Below, piece by piece: positions 21,016 to 33,035 of a DNA stretch of 64,000 nucleotides. The notes under the pieces are model-generated. The model searched no databases and was not told where the DNA came from. It saw only the letters and a list, made by a program, of their open reading frames with translations. Position numbers and translations under genes: made by a program. Each line of letters begins with the position of its first letter. The first letter of the stretch is position 1. The stretch is taken from assembly GCF_016920785.2 (NCBI RefSeq), contig NW_024609846.1, forward strand, positions 117,083,473-117,147,472, written 5' to 3'. The stretch is from Ixodes scapularis (lineage: Eukaryota > Arthropoda > Arachnida > Ixodida > Ixodidae).

Positions 21016-22654
21016 TTTCCAGCAGCTCGCCTGCGCACTAACCTTAATTTCGCTCATGTAGACCACTCTGACTCTGTACGCATAAAACTTATTGTGTTTT
21101 TAAATATTTGTCTTGGCGGCATACGGTCGAACTTAGCAAGAGTGATCTGTTCGCGGTGAGATATAATTTGGCGATTGTAAGTATGACGAAGCAGGAATTC
21201 CTGTCTGCTAACGATGAGTAGAATAAAAATGAAAGCTCAAGAGACGTCTACGGCGCTACTCCGAAGAAGCCAAGCCCAACTCTTGCTCACTTTCAGTTGT
21301 GCTTGAAAAGTGACTGTACCCTCCCAAGACAAACCGAGCAGAGGCAGACTGAATGAGCTCGAGTGATTCGACATAAACACGGTAAGCCGACTCGTATGCA
21401 CAGGGCAAGCATATTCTAGAATTGGCCCAACGTTTGCTTGATTTGCGGCTACTTTAACCTCGCTAGTGGCATGTTTGAGGTTACTTTGTAGAAATTAAGC
21501 GACCTGCCCGTTTTTTTAATATGCTATTTACTTGCGTTTATTATTATGTTTCTTCAGAAAATATCACGCCTAAGTATTTGTGTTGATTCACTGTAAAAAG
21601 TGTATTGAAATGATTTTTTTTCAAATATATTTTGGTCAAGTTTACGTCAACGTACTTTTAAAGATTCGGGGACATTTTATTACTCGCGCACCATGTCTCA
21701 AAACATCTGAGTTCCCTCGCAACTTGTGCGGAATCCGTTACACCAGACACAGTACTTCACAATACACGACCGTCCGCGAACAAACGTATTCAAGATTTGA
21801 CTCCAGTAGAAATATCATTAATAAAAATAAGAAAAATTAATGGCTCCAGAACTAATTTCTGTGGCACTTCAGGTGTAACAGAGACCAGGTCCGAGCATAC
21901 GGTATGTTCCATTTACCACAACTTGCTGTTTGCGAAGCACAAGTTCGGTGCTTAAATTTATAACGTTCTTACACCAATGCATTCAAGGTTGAACGCCTGA
22001 CATTAGTCTTATATCCGTCGATGAAAACGGAATTGACCCCAATGACGTCACGAAGAGAGGAATCTGTCCAACCGTGGAAATTCGATCACAGAAACAGGCT
22101 TGGTGCCGCACGTCGCCAGTACCTAACAGAAATCAGAGGCTGCGTCGCGAGTCACTTTTATTAGCACCGCACCAGCCGGAGGGCTTAGGGTTTCCTTTGT
22201 TTCGTTATTGATGGGGTACTTCCTTTCCTTTGTTCGCAGGATGGCGGGGGAAGGAGGGGGGCGCCCGCGGAGCCTCGACCGAGAACTGCCTGAGAGCACA
22301 AAGGTGCCGTCCCATGCATAATGAATGAGGCCGCGTATCGAACCAGCAACGTCGTAGAACAATCAAAAGTCCGGCAACGACAAAAATACAAACAAAAATG
22401 GCAGTGTTCACGTCCGAACAGCGCGATGGCAACGTCTATCATTCGGTTGCGCGTGCGCAGATGAAGCAGTAACATAATTAATATATAAAGAGCTTCGGTC
22501 TCTTTCTTATGCGGACATACCCATGGCCAGCCGCGTAAACTTTCCATTTTCCCGGGGAAGGGGGTGCTTTTCCGCGCAATTTTTTTTACACCGGCAATTA
22601 TCACTAGTTTATTTTAGGGGTACATTTTACAGCGTATGTTTACCTTCTTCAGCT
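21016..22654. other. Intergenic, nothing recognised
   Basis: Several overlapping short frames near 22200-22600 on the minus strand lack any family signature and are probably chance. Confidence 0.4.
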
Positions 22655-22775
22655 ATCATTGTAACAGCAGTGCTCTTGGTCCATTACTTTTTCTAACTTT
22701 TATTAACGACATTGCCAACTAATATTGCGTCACGCATGCGGCCCTTCGCGGACGACTGAATCATCTATCGCTTCA
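22655..22775 (+). pseudogene. LINE reverse transcriptase fragment
   Basis: Two frames joined by a shift encode SALGPLLFLTFINDIAN and then ASRMRPFADD, the RT block leading to the catalytic Y/FADD box of CR1/Jockey-like LINEs. Stops follow IAN and the DD. Both ends are truncated. It is a different sequence from the LINE at 3.5-5.9 kb. Confidence 0.7.
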
Positions 22776-22982
22776 TTGGGCGGTGATCCTGAGTCGCTGT
22801 CCTCAGGATCACAGCCTCCCTCACCACCAGAGCCTCCTCGAAACCAGGTGTCGCATCACCCACCGACCTTACCCACTCTTGAACAGGCGTCATCAGGAGC
22901 AGGACCTCAGTCCAAGAGACCTAGAAGGCTACCACAACGCCTGGGCTACATAAAAGGCTTCCAACAGGCAGAACTAATCTAA
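22776..22982 (+). pseudogene. C-terminal tail of a second LTR retrotransposon polyprotein
   Basis: An open frame rich in Pro and Ser ends in SKRPRRLPQRLGYIKGF and a stop at 22982. A basic PQR tail just before a polypurine tract and LTR is typical of the integrase end in Gypsy-like elements. The rest of pol is missing, and a LINE fragment abuts it at about 22775. Evidence is mostly positional. Confidence 0.45.
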
Positions 22983-23040
22983 ACGAGTACAGCCCGCTTC
23001 ACGCGCTGCTTGTGGTTGTTGTGTACATCTTTGTTCCCTC

Positions 23041-23053
23041 AAAGAAAGGAGGA
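23041..23053 (+). promoter_or_regulatory. Polypurine tract of the LTR remnant
   Basis: AAAGAAAGGAGGA is an unbroken purine run directly before the TG of the LTR, where plus-strand DNA synthesis is primed. Confidence 0.65.
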
Positions 23054-23173
23054 TGCACTACATGCTAGCGGGAGGATCACTGCGTGCACGCGAAGAGACA
23101 AAAGGAGCGCGCGCTCAAAAATAAAGAAGTTGTTCTTGCTGCTGGCACTGATCGTGAACGCACTATCTTTACA
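23054..23173 (+). repeat. 3' LTR of truncated LTR element (about 120 bp)
   Basis: It begins TGCACTACATGC and ends CTATCTTTACA, and it has AATAAA about 55 bases before the end. No partner 5' LTR is present in the window. It differs from the 151-bp Gypsy LTR, so this is another family. Confidence 0.6.
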
Positions 23174-23520
23174 AGTGGTGTCTCCACGGCTCCGGGTCGG
23201 GTAACTCCGTCGGAGTCGCTACTAATCGGATTTTTAGAACAGCTCTGGATGGAGTAGGCGCCTTCCTTATGAACTTCTGGTTGTTTAATTTATCTTCTTT
23301 TTTTTTTTTCTGGTGGGACATCGCAAAATGGCAGGCTGCTGTGGAAGCAGACCAAGCGGACGTAGAAGTGATCGATGCCGCGTTACCTTCTCGCCAGAAC
23401 TGGAGATTGAAGCTAACGAAAGCACGCTGGGATTCCATTTCTCCATGTATTTTGTCAATAAAGGCAACGTGGGCGTTATTTTGTTTGCATGCCACTACTA
23501 GAAGCTCGTTACATGGCACG
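23174..23520. other. Intergenic, nothing recognised
   Basis: Frames on both strands lack family features. There is a T-run at about 23298-23310. Confidence 0.4.
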
Positions 23521-23817
23521 TAAAGAGCGTAAACACTCGGAGTCCCAATCACCGTAACTTACGGAGGCAGATTAGCGAATGACCATGCCAAACCATATGT
23601 TTAGACAAAAAAAAAAAACGCAGTCGTCTGAGTTGTGTCATTAAGCAATGCAAAACGTCACGCTTGCATTGCCTAATGTCACAACTCAGACTGCGTTTTT
23701 TGGTCTAAACATGTGTTTCGGCATTATCATTCGCTGAGCTGACTCCGTAGGTTGCGGTGATTGGTTCTCCGAGTGTTGTGCGGGGAAGTAGACGCACGGG
23801 CTTTTTTTAGGGTGTAC
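23521..23817. mobile_element. TA-type hairpin MITE M1, copy 2 (left end truncated)
   Basis: It has the same arms as copy 1: CTTACGGAGGCAGATTAGCG and CATATGTTTAGAC, with inverse partners to 23817, including GTAGACGCACGGGCTTTTTT. The left terminus is lost. The right end AGGGTGTA runs directly into copy 3. Confidence 0.8.
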
Positions 23818-24125
23818 ACTCTTAAAAATGACTGCGTGTCTACTTACCCGCAAAACACTCAAAGAGCCAACCACTGCGATCTACGAAATCAGCTCAGCGA
23901 TGATGAGGTGGAACAACTGCTTAGACCTAAAGATGAAGTCTGCGCTGTGGCATTACGCAGTGCAAAGCGTCATGCTTGCATTGCGTCATGCCACAGCGCA
24001 GACTTTATTTTGACGTCTAAACAGATGCTCCGCTTCATCACTCGCTGAGCTGATTCCGTAGATCGCAGTGATTGGCTCTTCGAGTGTTTTGCGGGTAAGT
24101 AGACACGCAGTCATTTTTAAGGGTG
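23818..24125. mobile_element. TA-type hairpin MITE M1, copy 3 (complete, subfamily variant)
   Basis: The ends are CACTCTTAAAAATGACTGCG and its inverse, flanked by TA on both sides, consistent with Tc1/mariner-type insertion. The arms are over 90% alike by eye. The core hairpin is AAGTCTGCGCTGTGGCAT. It is distinct in sequence from copies 1 and 2 but has the same block order. Confidence 0.85.
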
Positions 24126-24127
24126 TA

Positions 24128-24634
24128 GGGGTCGAGTTGGTCATGCAGCTTCGAAGTTCGCACTCAAGATCTGGTACAAACGAAAATAATTTTGCGGAAA
24201 ACGTACTCGGCGCCGGTAACTCGTATATAGTGTTGCACTCAACACGAATGGCGGTTGTATGCGGCACCTCGCAGTGGGGTGCCTGTGTCCCCTGACAGCA
24301 TGTCGCTCTCTCACTTCTAGAGGGCTCAGTTTCACTTTAGCCGCGGGCCAGCATTTGGAAAGCGCGATCGCGGAAAACACAGGCCGAAATAGCGTGAGCC
24401 AAAATGGTAGGCACGGCATGTCACGTCTGACGTCTTTCCACGCGTCCCGGAGAAAGCGTGTCAATTGTGTGACAAAAATAACCCGATGTCATCATCGCAT
24501 ACATGTCAGGCACGCACGCATTCAAAAGTATAAGTCACTCGGGTCGGTGGTATATACACCAACTTAACTCCCTGATGTCATGACACTGAGAGGGCGCTGC
24601 CATCGGCACTACGCATGCGCAAACGCTTCACTTA
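24128..24634. other. Intergenic, nothing recognised
   Basis: GC-moderate DNA with only short frames. Confidence 0.4.
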
Positions 24635-24750
24635 CTGGTAGCTTAAGAAACGCAGGGCGTGGCTTAACCAAAGAATTTTACTATCATCGCTCCGCAGCCA
24701 ATGAGAATTCGGCATTCGCCGATAAGAAAGTCGATAGGACGAATCGCGAG
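24635..24750 (-). repeat. Dispersed repeat D1, copy C (inverted)
   Basis: On the minus strand it reads TTATCGGCGAATGCCG, CATTGGCTGCGGAGCGATGA and CGCCCTGCGTTTCTTAAGCT, matching copies A and D. It is the only one of the five on this strand. Confidence 0.6.
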
Positions 24751-25109
24751 AGAGAAGTGCATTTCAACACAATAAGCCAAATCCTGTTTTTCTGAAGCTG
24801 TCAGTGACCAATGTCAGTGTTTCTTGTTGAACAGAGTGCGTACAGTTTTTGCCAAGGTGAATGTTGGCCCACATTTCTAAGAATATATCCTGTAAAAAGA
24901 CTGAAAGTGCTTTTGAACCGGTGAGCCGGGTGATTGTGACATCACATATGTTTTTGCCGTGCGAACCGAATGACGTTTTCTTGCTTGTTTTTTGCGAGTT
25001 GCATTTATGTTTTGTGGTTTATTGCAACTCCAGGTATCGCACTCTAAAAAATATAAAGACAAAAATCATATGAGTTTACTGAAGAACGCGGAGACACCCA
25101 GCCAGTCGC
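24751..25109. other. Intergenic, nothing recognised
   Basis: AT-rich, with no structure noted. Confidence 0.4.
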
Positions 25110-25340
25110 AGCGAACAACGGAAGGATCTTGGTGAATGTCCAAGTACAAAATACGATTAGATCCAGAAAAAAAAAAAAAAATTGTGCTCAGCGACAGTGT
25201 GTGCAGGGGCAAGGAAAATGAGCAAGTGAAACATCACGTTTCACTAGCTCATTTTCCCTGCCCCTTCACACACACGCAGCATTTTTCAGGTCTAATAGTA
25301 TTCTAAGCATCAATCACAAAGATCCTTCCATTGTCCACCA
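25110..25340. mobile_element. Foldback MITE
   Basis: The inner arms CAGGGGCAAGGAAAATGAGC and the inverse are near perfect. The outer arms share CAACGGAAGGATCTTGGTG, inverse near 25320-25345. The centre is at about 25229. It has no coding content. Confidence 0.7.
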
Positions 25341-26236
25341 AGATTGTGTTCTGGAAAAACGAATAATTTCGCATATTCTTTTTTTTTTTTTTTTTTTTTT
25401 TCAAATTCAATTTAAATAATTGTTTTAGTTTCGAGGTATAAAATCCCGAGAGAGGCCCCACCGCCGAAAGATAACCCCAACCCAATTTTTGCCTTCATTT
25501 ACTGTTCTTTTTTTTTTTTTTTTTTTTTAACAACGAAAGATAGCCGATTTTTAGTAATCGTGGTGTTCAGATTGATGATCACCTTGGCGTAAATGCGTCT
25601 AGTTAGCTATGGCAGGATATAAGCGAATATTGCTGACTGCTGAGTACACTCATCTTTGCTTCTTCGCCCCTCGTCGCGATAACATGTTTGATAGGGACAC
25701 ATGATCTAAAAATAGCAATTTTGTTTTCTACTTCTCATGACAGCACATCGAAAGTTAGCCAACTCCTTATTTTCACGCAGCTTTATCTCTCGGCTTTAGT
25801 TGGGCGATCTCTCGGGATATTCTGATACATTAAAAATTGTCCTGGACAAAAAAAAAAGTTGCTAAATATTAGTAAAGGGCACGTTTCGGTCCTTCAGGCT
25901 TCATCCCTCAAACCTTCAGCCCGTCACACTATTCAACCAAACAGCGCATAGAATCTATACAGATAACTTTCAGACAACATAGGAGTTCGAATTACCTACA
26001 CGTGGATGCGGCGTAGAATCGGCGGCACTACGACGCAGCCTAGTCGCCTATGAGATGAGGGACAGCAAATATTGCTGTGCCTGTCAATATACGAGTTTCA
26101 CAACAACCTGCGCGAGAATACATATTTCTAACGTTTCTCGTACTCACGGCGAAGGTTTCCGGACAGAACCGCTCGGAGCAGGAGAAAATCGAAGAAAAGG
26201 TGCCGGCGCTGCGCGCATAATGAGACCACCTCCATA
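25341..26236. other. Intergenic with two long T-tracts
   Basis: T-runs lie at about 25379-25401 and 25508-25528. Nothing else is recognised. Confidence 0.5.
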
Positions 26237-26300
26237 CAGCTGAAGAGCGAAACAACGTTAGCACGCAGCTGCGTGCTAACGTTGGTTCGCTCTTCAGCTG
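26237..26300. repeat. Near-perfect 64-bp palindrome
   Basis: CAGCTGAAGAGCGAA and AACGTTAGCACGCAG are followed by their inverses, with CAGCTG at both ends and no real loop. Such a tight palindrome would form a cruciform. It is probably the relic of a foldback element. Confidence 0.8.
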
Positions 26301-27227
26301 CATGTAATCAGCAGGTCACAAGACGTGTGGCTTTGCCTCCTAAGTTGCCGGCCAACATGTTGCCGCTCCGGGTATTGTTGTTCAAACAAAGCCACAAACA
26401 AAAACCCAGATGCTCGCCCAAAAAAAAAAAGGTAAAAGTTATTTTTTTCTTTATCTTTCTGGGTTTTGTTTCTTGTTGCATGGTGTATTGAAAAGAGACC
26501 GAAGTTCTGAGTTAGAAAGAGCGTACGCTGTCAGGCGCACGAGGTGCTTGCTGATCGATCAATGGCATGCGTGTCCCCCCCGAAAAAATTCCCAGTTTCT
26601 TTTTTTTTTTTGTTGCTTTTTATTGCAAAAATAAGCTTTATGCATCACCGAAGGCTCATTTTCCACCAAAATGTAGCGTTAGCTGTCAGTACCATGTAGA
26701 TGCCACAGTTTTAAATGTAAGCGTTATTTTAGTCAAAAGTTATTATTCAAAAGTTACGTGATTTTCTCGAAATTTCAATGAAAAAATGCGGCCCGTTTTT
26801 GGCTTTTTCATATTACGTAACTGGCACCATTCAGCTCCATGTATACGAGAGCTCCGTCCGCTGCCATTTTCCGATAAAAAAATGGTTTTCTTTTGGCGAC
26901 AACACCAAAAACGGCGCTTGGACGACTTCATAGTTCGAACTTCAAGCTTTCATTGGTAGGTTTTAGCTTTTAAGGGGCCTTCCTCTTTGACACTCATTCT
27001 TATCTTCTTAGTGTAAGTGAAGCAGCGTACGGGTTTTGGCGCCTTGGCGCCAAACGTGTACATGTCGTGCACGGCCTGATATGTTACTTGGAAAACATCG
27101 TGCATACCGTGCGGTACGAGCCGCACCTGAAAAGGACCTACTTTTTTAAGGGTAGAAAGAACAGAACGCCTTACATCGCCTTACATAATCGTTATGACCA
27201 CGATCCTGGAATGTGGGGTCACGGGTA
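26301..27227. other. Intergenic, nothing recognised
   Basis: AT-rich with A- and T-tracts near 26420 and 26600, and no coding signature. Confidence 0.4.
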
Positions 27228-27492
27228 CTATATATCGTTTCAGCGTCGGTCCGAGCGCGGCCGATGTTACGAGCAGAAGGGCCAATCAAGCAGCGCAGAA
27301 AGCGAAACGTCATGGCGTGCTCTCTGCAGTTGATAGGACCAGCCGGTATTCGCCGTGTATCTGTGCGCGCTCCTCCGCCGGATAGTCCTATCAAGAGCAG
27401 AGAGCACTCCATGACGCTGCGCTTTTTGCGCTCTCTGATTGGCCCTTCGGCTCATAACATCGGCCGCGCTCGGACCGAAGCTGAAACGAAGT
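27228..27492. mobile_element. Foldback MITE of about 265 bp
   Basis: Left arm 27228-27340 and right arm 27385-27492 share GGTCCGAGCGCGGCCGATGT, AAGGGCCAATCA, GCGCAG and TGCTCTCTGC in inverted order. A spacer of about 45 bp sits near 27360. Two overlapping frames on opposite strands show mirrored peptides, which confirms a palindrome and not a gene. Confidence 0.75.
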
Positions 27493-28349
27493 ATGGCATA
27501 AAAATTAAAGTACGCGTGCTTGATACGTGTATGCATGATGCGCGAGTCGTTTTCCGCAGTGTACCGCTCACGTTCGTACGTGTACCCGAAACGCAGCCTC
27601 TCTCTATCACGTGCATGTGAACTGCTCAGAACAGGTGTCCTGTTAACATAGGTGCGACTTCGTTTTTTTCGAATGAGTTACGGAACGGAGTTATGGGAAT
27701 TACATATCGGTACTCCAAGGAGTTCTGAAAATCTCACGATTCCGTGCCGAACGTTGACATATAACCAAAAACAGTGGGCCCTTTTTTTTAAGCATAACGA
27801 CAACTTTAGCGGTACATTCTATCTATACACTCCGTGCGGGAACTATAGGGGGCGCTTTGAAAAACGCGCGCAGCGCCGCTAGCGGAGGAGCTGGCGTTCG
27901 ACTGCGAGGCGCGTTCAGCAGCCTGCGGCGCCTTTTCGCATGCTGGCGGCGGAAGCGCGCACGTACGAAACCTTTGCTTTTTGAGCTCATAAGTTGAGGG
28001 TGACGTTGCATAAGTGCTGGGGCAGAAGGGCATTTTGCTGTTCTCCACCTCTTATATATTAAGTTTGAGTCGTTATTAGGGGTAATTTCTCTAGTCGCGG
28101 CCGAAAAAGAAGTTGGAGCAATTTTCCCAAAAAACAAGACGGCCGCCACCATAATTGCTCTGAGTGCGAAATTTATTTCGCTCGTCGCTGTAAACCTAGG
28201 ACTGCTGGAACGATGATATTTGGAGGCGAGTGAGATGTTCACTAAGTTTGTGCACGAAGAGTGCCAAGTTTCTTTAGGACAGCAGGCGTGAAAGTTATGT
28301 TTCTAACGAAAAAAGAAATAAAGCTGTACGGGATACCCAATATTGGACC
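27493..28349. other. Intergenic, nothing recognised
   Basis: A GC-rich patch at 27850-27980 has open frames but no recognisable family. Confidence 0.4.
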
Positions 28350-29010
28350 CAAAATGTTGTGTTATAGCGGGCTGTGCAAAGTGCAGATTTGGGCACACAG
28401 GTGCTTGGACTTGACAGTAACATGACACAGCACTTATTATACAAAAAAAAAAAAAAAAAAAGGTGGCATAGGGAAATCAGGTGAAAACTTGGTTTGGGCG
28501 GCGTAACTCAATGGGAACTGGTTTTGACCATGAAAAGGCTGTCAAGAGAATACCACTGGTCGGGGGAGGTGGAGACTTTAGAGGTAGGAAGGAACTAGTG
28601 GACTGTACTTCCAATTGAAACAACTTTACGAAAGGTGGTTTCAAAGCCGAGAAAGCAAAGTTGTCGGCCAACACACGGTTTGGCCGCCAAGGGCTTTTGC
28701 GGTCAGCTGTTGTGTAATAACCTGTTGTGCGAGGTGCTGATTTTCGGCGCACAGGTACTTTGACATGACCATCACTTGGCACAACACATATTATAACAAA
28801 AAGAGTTGGCATAGCGAAACCAGGTGGAAATTTAGTTTGGGCGGCGTAACTAAATGGGAACTGGCTTTGACCGTCAAAGGCTGTCAGGTAATACCACTCA
28901 TCGTGGGAGGTGCACACAATTTACAGGTAGGAAGGGACCGGTAGACGGTACCTCCAGTTCGAACCACTTTGCGATAGGTGGCTCTAAAGCCGAGAAGAAA
29001 AAAAAATGCT
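28350..29010. repeat. Tandem direct duplication, unit about 340 bp
   Basis: Unit 1 (28350-28690) and unit 2 (28697-29010) share GCACACAGGTGCTTGGACTT/GCGCACAGGTACTTTGACAT, TTTGGGCGGCGTAACT, ATGGGAACTGG, GGCTGTCA and AAAGCCGAGAA in the same order. They are about 75% alike by eye. An A-tract of about 20 bases is inside unit 1. Confidence 0.75.
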
Positions 29011-32000
29011 GTCTACAGAACTCGGGGTGTCAGCGTTTCCACATCCCAAAGGAGGCTGATCAAGAAAGAAAGCACACCACATAAACTTCCATACTCAAAC
29101 GTCGATTCTCCAGTGATTCCGAGTTTCATTGTCGTTTTCTTTAGATTTATATTTGTCACTTTTTTTAGCGTTAGAATCTTTCTTCATGAAGTACAGATTG
29201 CATGCCATACTTGTTCGGAAATATCATCGACACGTACGATGGGGACGAAACTTCTTTGGAGGGCATTCCTCCAACGAAATTGGCACTGCATACCGGCGAG
29301 TGTGGGATGGCACTTCAGTTCGTCCCATCGCCGCTGACACATGTAGGCGTCACTGATACGCAAACAAACGCTGAGCGCAAAGCGGCAGTGTAGAATATGT
29401 CAGCCGTGCCGACACAGTGGCAGCCATGATCGGGAGACCAAATTTCTCGCGTCGTACGGCACGGCTTCATCGTTGTCGCTGTCCCACAAAACATCGGCGA
29501 GGTGAAAAACTGTGAAACTTTGTCTCCACGAGATACGACGCATAACTATTGAAGCACTTAATGACGCAGCACAGGCAGCACTTCATGCTGTGAACCCAGC
29601 GCAACCGCACCGCTTCGACTTCAATGCGTACCAACGTACGCGGCGTGGTTTCGGTTTCGTTTTCTCTGGGGTTCTCACTGCCTACCTTCGGTACCGGCCG
29701 CGCGGTGGCGCGCCAGTCGCGTCGCACGGAGTGTATGGTTGAGTGCGACGCAGGCGAACCAACAAACCAAGAACGCGTCGCCATCAGAATAGAGCTTTGG
29801 TCGTTCCAGCTTAGATATTCACGTACGTGTTGTCGAAGTAAATATCCGAAGATATGGACTTTCTACGTTCGTTGACCATTGTGTTTTGTCAATGTGACGC
29901 TACACCATTCATGAGTAAAAAGTGTCTTTAGATGTAAAGGTAAATGCGATAAATGCCGACAAAAATGGCGACGCCCCACTGCCGTGGCAGAGTAATATAT
30001 CTTGGAAGAATAAATGGTTCACTTTTAAAGAATCTGGCGGCCAATCTCCTGTAAAGTTCGGAAAGGAATGCGCACTTTTTTTAAATATGTTTTTTGCGTG
30101 TAAGGAAGTTGAGCAGCGTTCCAGCGGTCCGTCTTTGTTTCGAGCGGGCGGGTCTGTCAACGGAACGGTATGGAAATCGTCTCGGCGTCCGCGATCGAGC
30201 GTCAGTCAACATACTCGGCGGAGAAATTTAAACAGTGACGTTCTCATTATCCCATGAGTGTATAGAGCACAGCGGAGTACGCGTCAGTATAGATCGGCGT
30301 CGCACGGCACCCGTAGGCGGTTCGTCGTTGGCAGAGACATGCCCGGTTGAGCGCGAACCAAATGTCGGACGACGTGCTCGGCACCGTCTCACGACGCTTG
30401 TTCTGCCTCCAAGACCGCGGACAAGGTCCGGACATTCGTTCCTGCTTAACAAAGGCGAAAGTTAAAAAAAAAAATTGAAAGTTTTGTTTGGAATGAAAAG
30501 GCTTCCCTCGTTAAAAACAAGGGAGTCACTGACGGTTAATAGGCTAATATCGCAAACTCATGGGCTGCGAAGCGATATCAAGATTCTCAAAAAGCAAACC
30601 TAATTTTTTCATTTTTTTAACTCAGTCAAGTGACAGGAAGCGATATTTATATGATTTCTAAAAAGAATATAAGCGGTGTGGAAGCGATACTCGAAGAAAT
30701 AGCATTTTTTTTGGACCTCATTTCGTCGAGGCACTGGCACCGACATCTACTCACACAGGGAACGTACTTCAAACGACCGCTGTGACATCCGATCCTCCGG
30801 CAGGCGTGTAAATACTAAATATTGCAGGAGCGTTGGCTGAACGCCGTCTTCCTGTTTGCGCAGGCTGGTAATGTTCAACATACCGATCCGGCCGAGGCTC
30901 TCGCGCACCAAGAGACAAACTTGCAACAGCTCGCCAGAGTTATTTCGCGGCTTCATTCGGTGTTCTGATCCTTCATGGCACGCTAAAAATAAGTGGACAA
31001 TATTAGCTTCATAGACAGACTGCTTTCTTCGATTTGATTTGGTCTACCAAGCTTTGAGTTTATTTCGGCTACTAGAAATAAAGGGTTGATTAGCAACAAT
31101 TTTTGTACATTCAGTAAATACCGCTTAGAATTATTCCTCACATTCATAATCTATAAAACACGTACGCTTCACGCAATGACAGTGTCAAAATAAAAATTAA
31201 AGAAAAACGATCAGCGTTCACCTCCTCAGCTCGCAGCCAGAACTAGCGCCTATGTGACTTGGAGCCCATTGTATCAATACCACCCATAAAAGACAAATCC
31301 GAGACCCTCCCAGAGCCATTTGGTCAATAGGAAACGTGGGCAGCTCCGGGGTGTGCACCAAACGCAGAAAGAGGGCTCGACATGCTCTCTTGGCCAACCA
31401 GAAGCCGAAAAGAATCCCCTAGCGGTGGTAGCGAGAAACAGTTTTCATCATAGCTATATGGTTTTAATAAGCGCGTAAAAGTTACATGTAGTAACCCTTC
31501 CTGGTTGAAAATAGGGTGCACGCACATGAGGTTTCGATTATGATCATGCAGAACAACGTAAGAAACGAATGTGCCACTCGAACTCTGTTTTGCTCGGAAA
31601 GTGTGACTGCTCGAACCGGCTCTCGGCGCCTGGCGTGCGGATTATGTCGATCGTTTCGCTAGTCGCGCTCTTCCACCATGATTTTGGATGACCGTGATTT
31701 AAACATCACGTATACAATATTTTCAGTCACCGACAGTTACTCCGACGTGCTTATCAATTCCGTTTCTCGCGACCACTGCCAGGGTATTATTTCCGGCTTC
31801 AAATTGGCCACATTCGAATTTGTGAAGACGTCCCGGAACACGCCCAGCCCGCTTTCGACCAATGGCGCCTTCTCATTTGCCTCTCTTCCCAATGAATGGC
31901 CAAACTCTTTCTACATACGGCTCTGGACCATTCCCCCAAACGTGATCACTACTGGATGAACGCAGCGGCGCCCACCTTGCATCAGCATCGTCGACAACGC

Positions 32001-32854
32001 GTCTTGCAGCGTCTCAGAACGAGCGCGACGCTAGCACATCGCCACGCCAAGACGCACAGCTGTGTGTCGCTTTGCGGCGACGCTCGTCGAGATTCAGTAA
32101 TATTTTGGTTGATCGGAGTCCTAGGGTTACTCTGATGTACGCTAGAGGTTCAACTGGCGCCAGTGTCTATGTGCGTATGTGTGCGACTTCCGAGATGCAA
32201 ATTAAAGCAGACAGCAGCCAGCGTACGTTTTTTACGGTGTGCATTCCTATGGGAAAAAAAAAAAAAAAAAAAAACACGCGCGCGTTTTGTCTCTTCGCCG
32301 GAAAATAACATGAATAACTTATTTTATTTGGGTTGTACCGAATAGTATGTACCTTTATTAACAATGTAAAGCGTGATTGCTTTAGTTACATTATATTGTC
32401 TTCACCGTTGGACGACGTTAAACATCGCTATATTTCAGGCCCAACCCTTTGTTCCACAGCGACGATTTTAAAGCAAAATAACAATCGCAAAGAGTGTAGA
32501 GTGTGTTCAAGGTTCACCAGCATTCCGGTGACGCTTATATATTGCTAATGTGCTCGTGCCTCGTCGTGTCACTATACGTGAAAATTACCCCGTCGTGCAT
32601 CTTTACGAGCGGTGAAAAATATTCAACGTAAAGAAACAAGTACGTGGGCTGAAAATATGTTTATTTTTATTACTTTTTATGCCAGGCAGCTTTTATCGAG
32701 CACCTCTTCTCCTGACGTCTCCCTATTTTCAAAGATTTCAGCGTGTGAGTGGAACGCAGAACGAGCATCTTCGCCAACATTAATGAGCAAAAAGAGTAAA
32801 TCAGTACTTATGTGTGTGTGTGTGTGGGGGGGGGGGGGGGGTCAAGCTCATCTG
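29011..32854. other. Intergenic, no gene recognised
   Basis: This 3.8-kb stretch has many short frames and no clear transposon structure. A small hairpin CTTCCCTCG/CAAGGGAG lies at 30500-30525. A minus frame at 30956-30747 has a faint capsid-like look (TLLQYLVFTRLPEDRM) that I could not confirm. There is an A-run at 32254-32272 and a G-run at 32826-32841. Confidence 0.4.
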
Positions 32855-33035
32855 CCCCCTTTGCAGGGGTTGGGGTGACGTCACAAAGACGCCAAGCTCT
32901 GATTGGTTCTGAATGAAGGTTAGTGGCTAGACATGAATGCAGCTTGCCTCGAGGTCTATACCCACTATCCTTCAATCATAGCCAATCAGAGCTCGGCTTC
33001 TTTCTGACGTCACCGCAACCCCTGCAGTGACTTGA
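32855..33035. mobile_element. Small foldback MITE
   Basis: GCAGGGGTTGGGGTGACGTC, AAGCTCTGATTGG and GAATGAAGG on the left pair with inverses ending at TGACGTCACCGCAACCCCTG on the right. It is about 180 bp with a central spacer near 32945. Confidence 0.7.

Noticed and set aside
23269..23523. Small protein with a Trp/Phe-rich N-terminus
   Set aside because: The N-terminus comes from a T-tract, and mirrored frames exist on the other strand; there is no family signature.
30747..30956. Minus frame resembling a BEL/Pao-type capsid segment
   Set aside because: The similarity is impressionistic, lacks a diagnostic motif and has no neighbouring retroelement parts.
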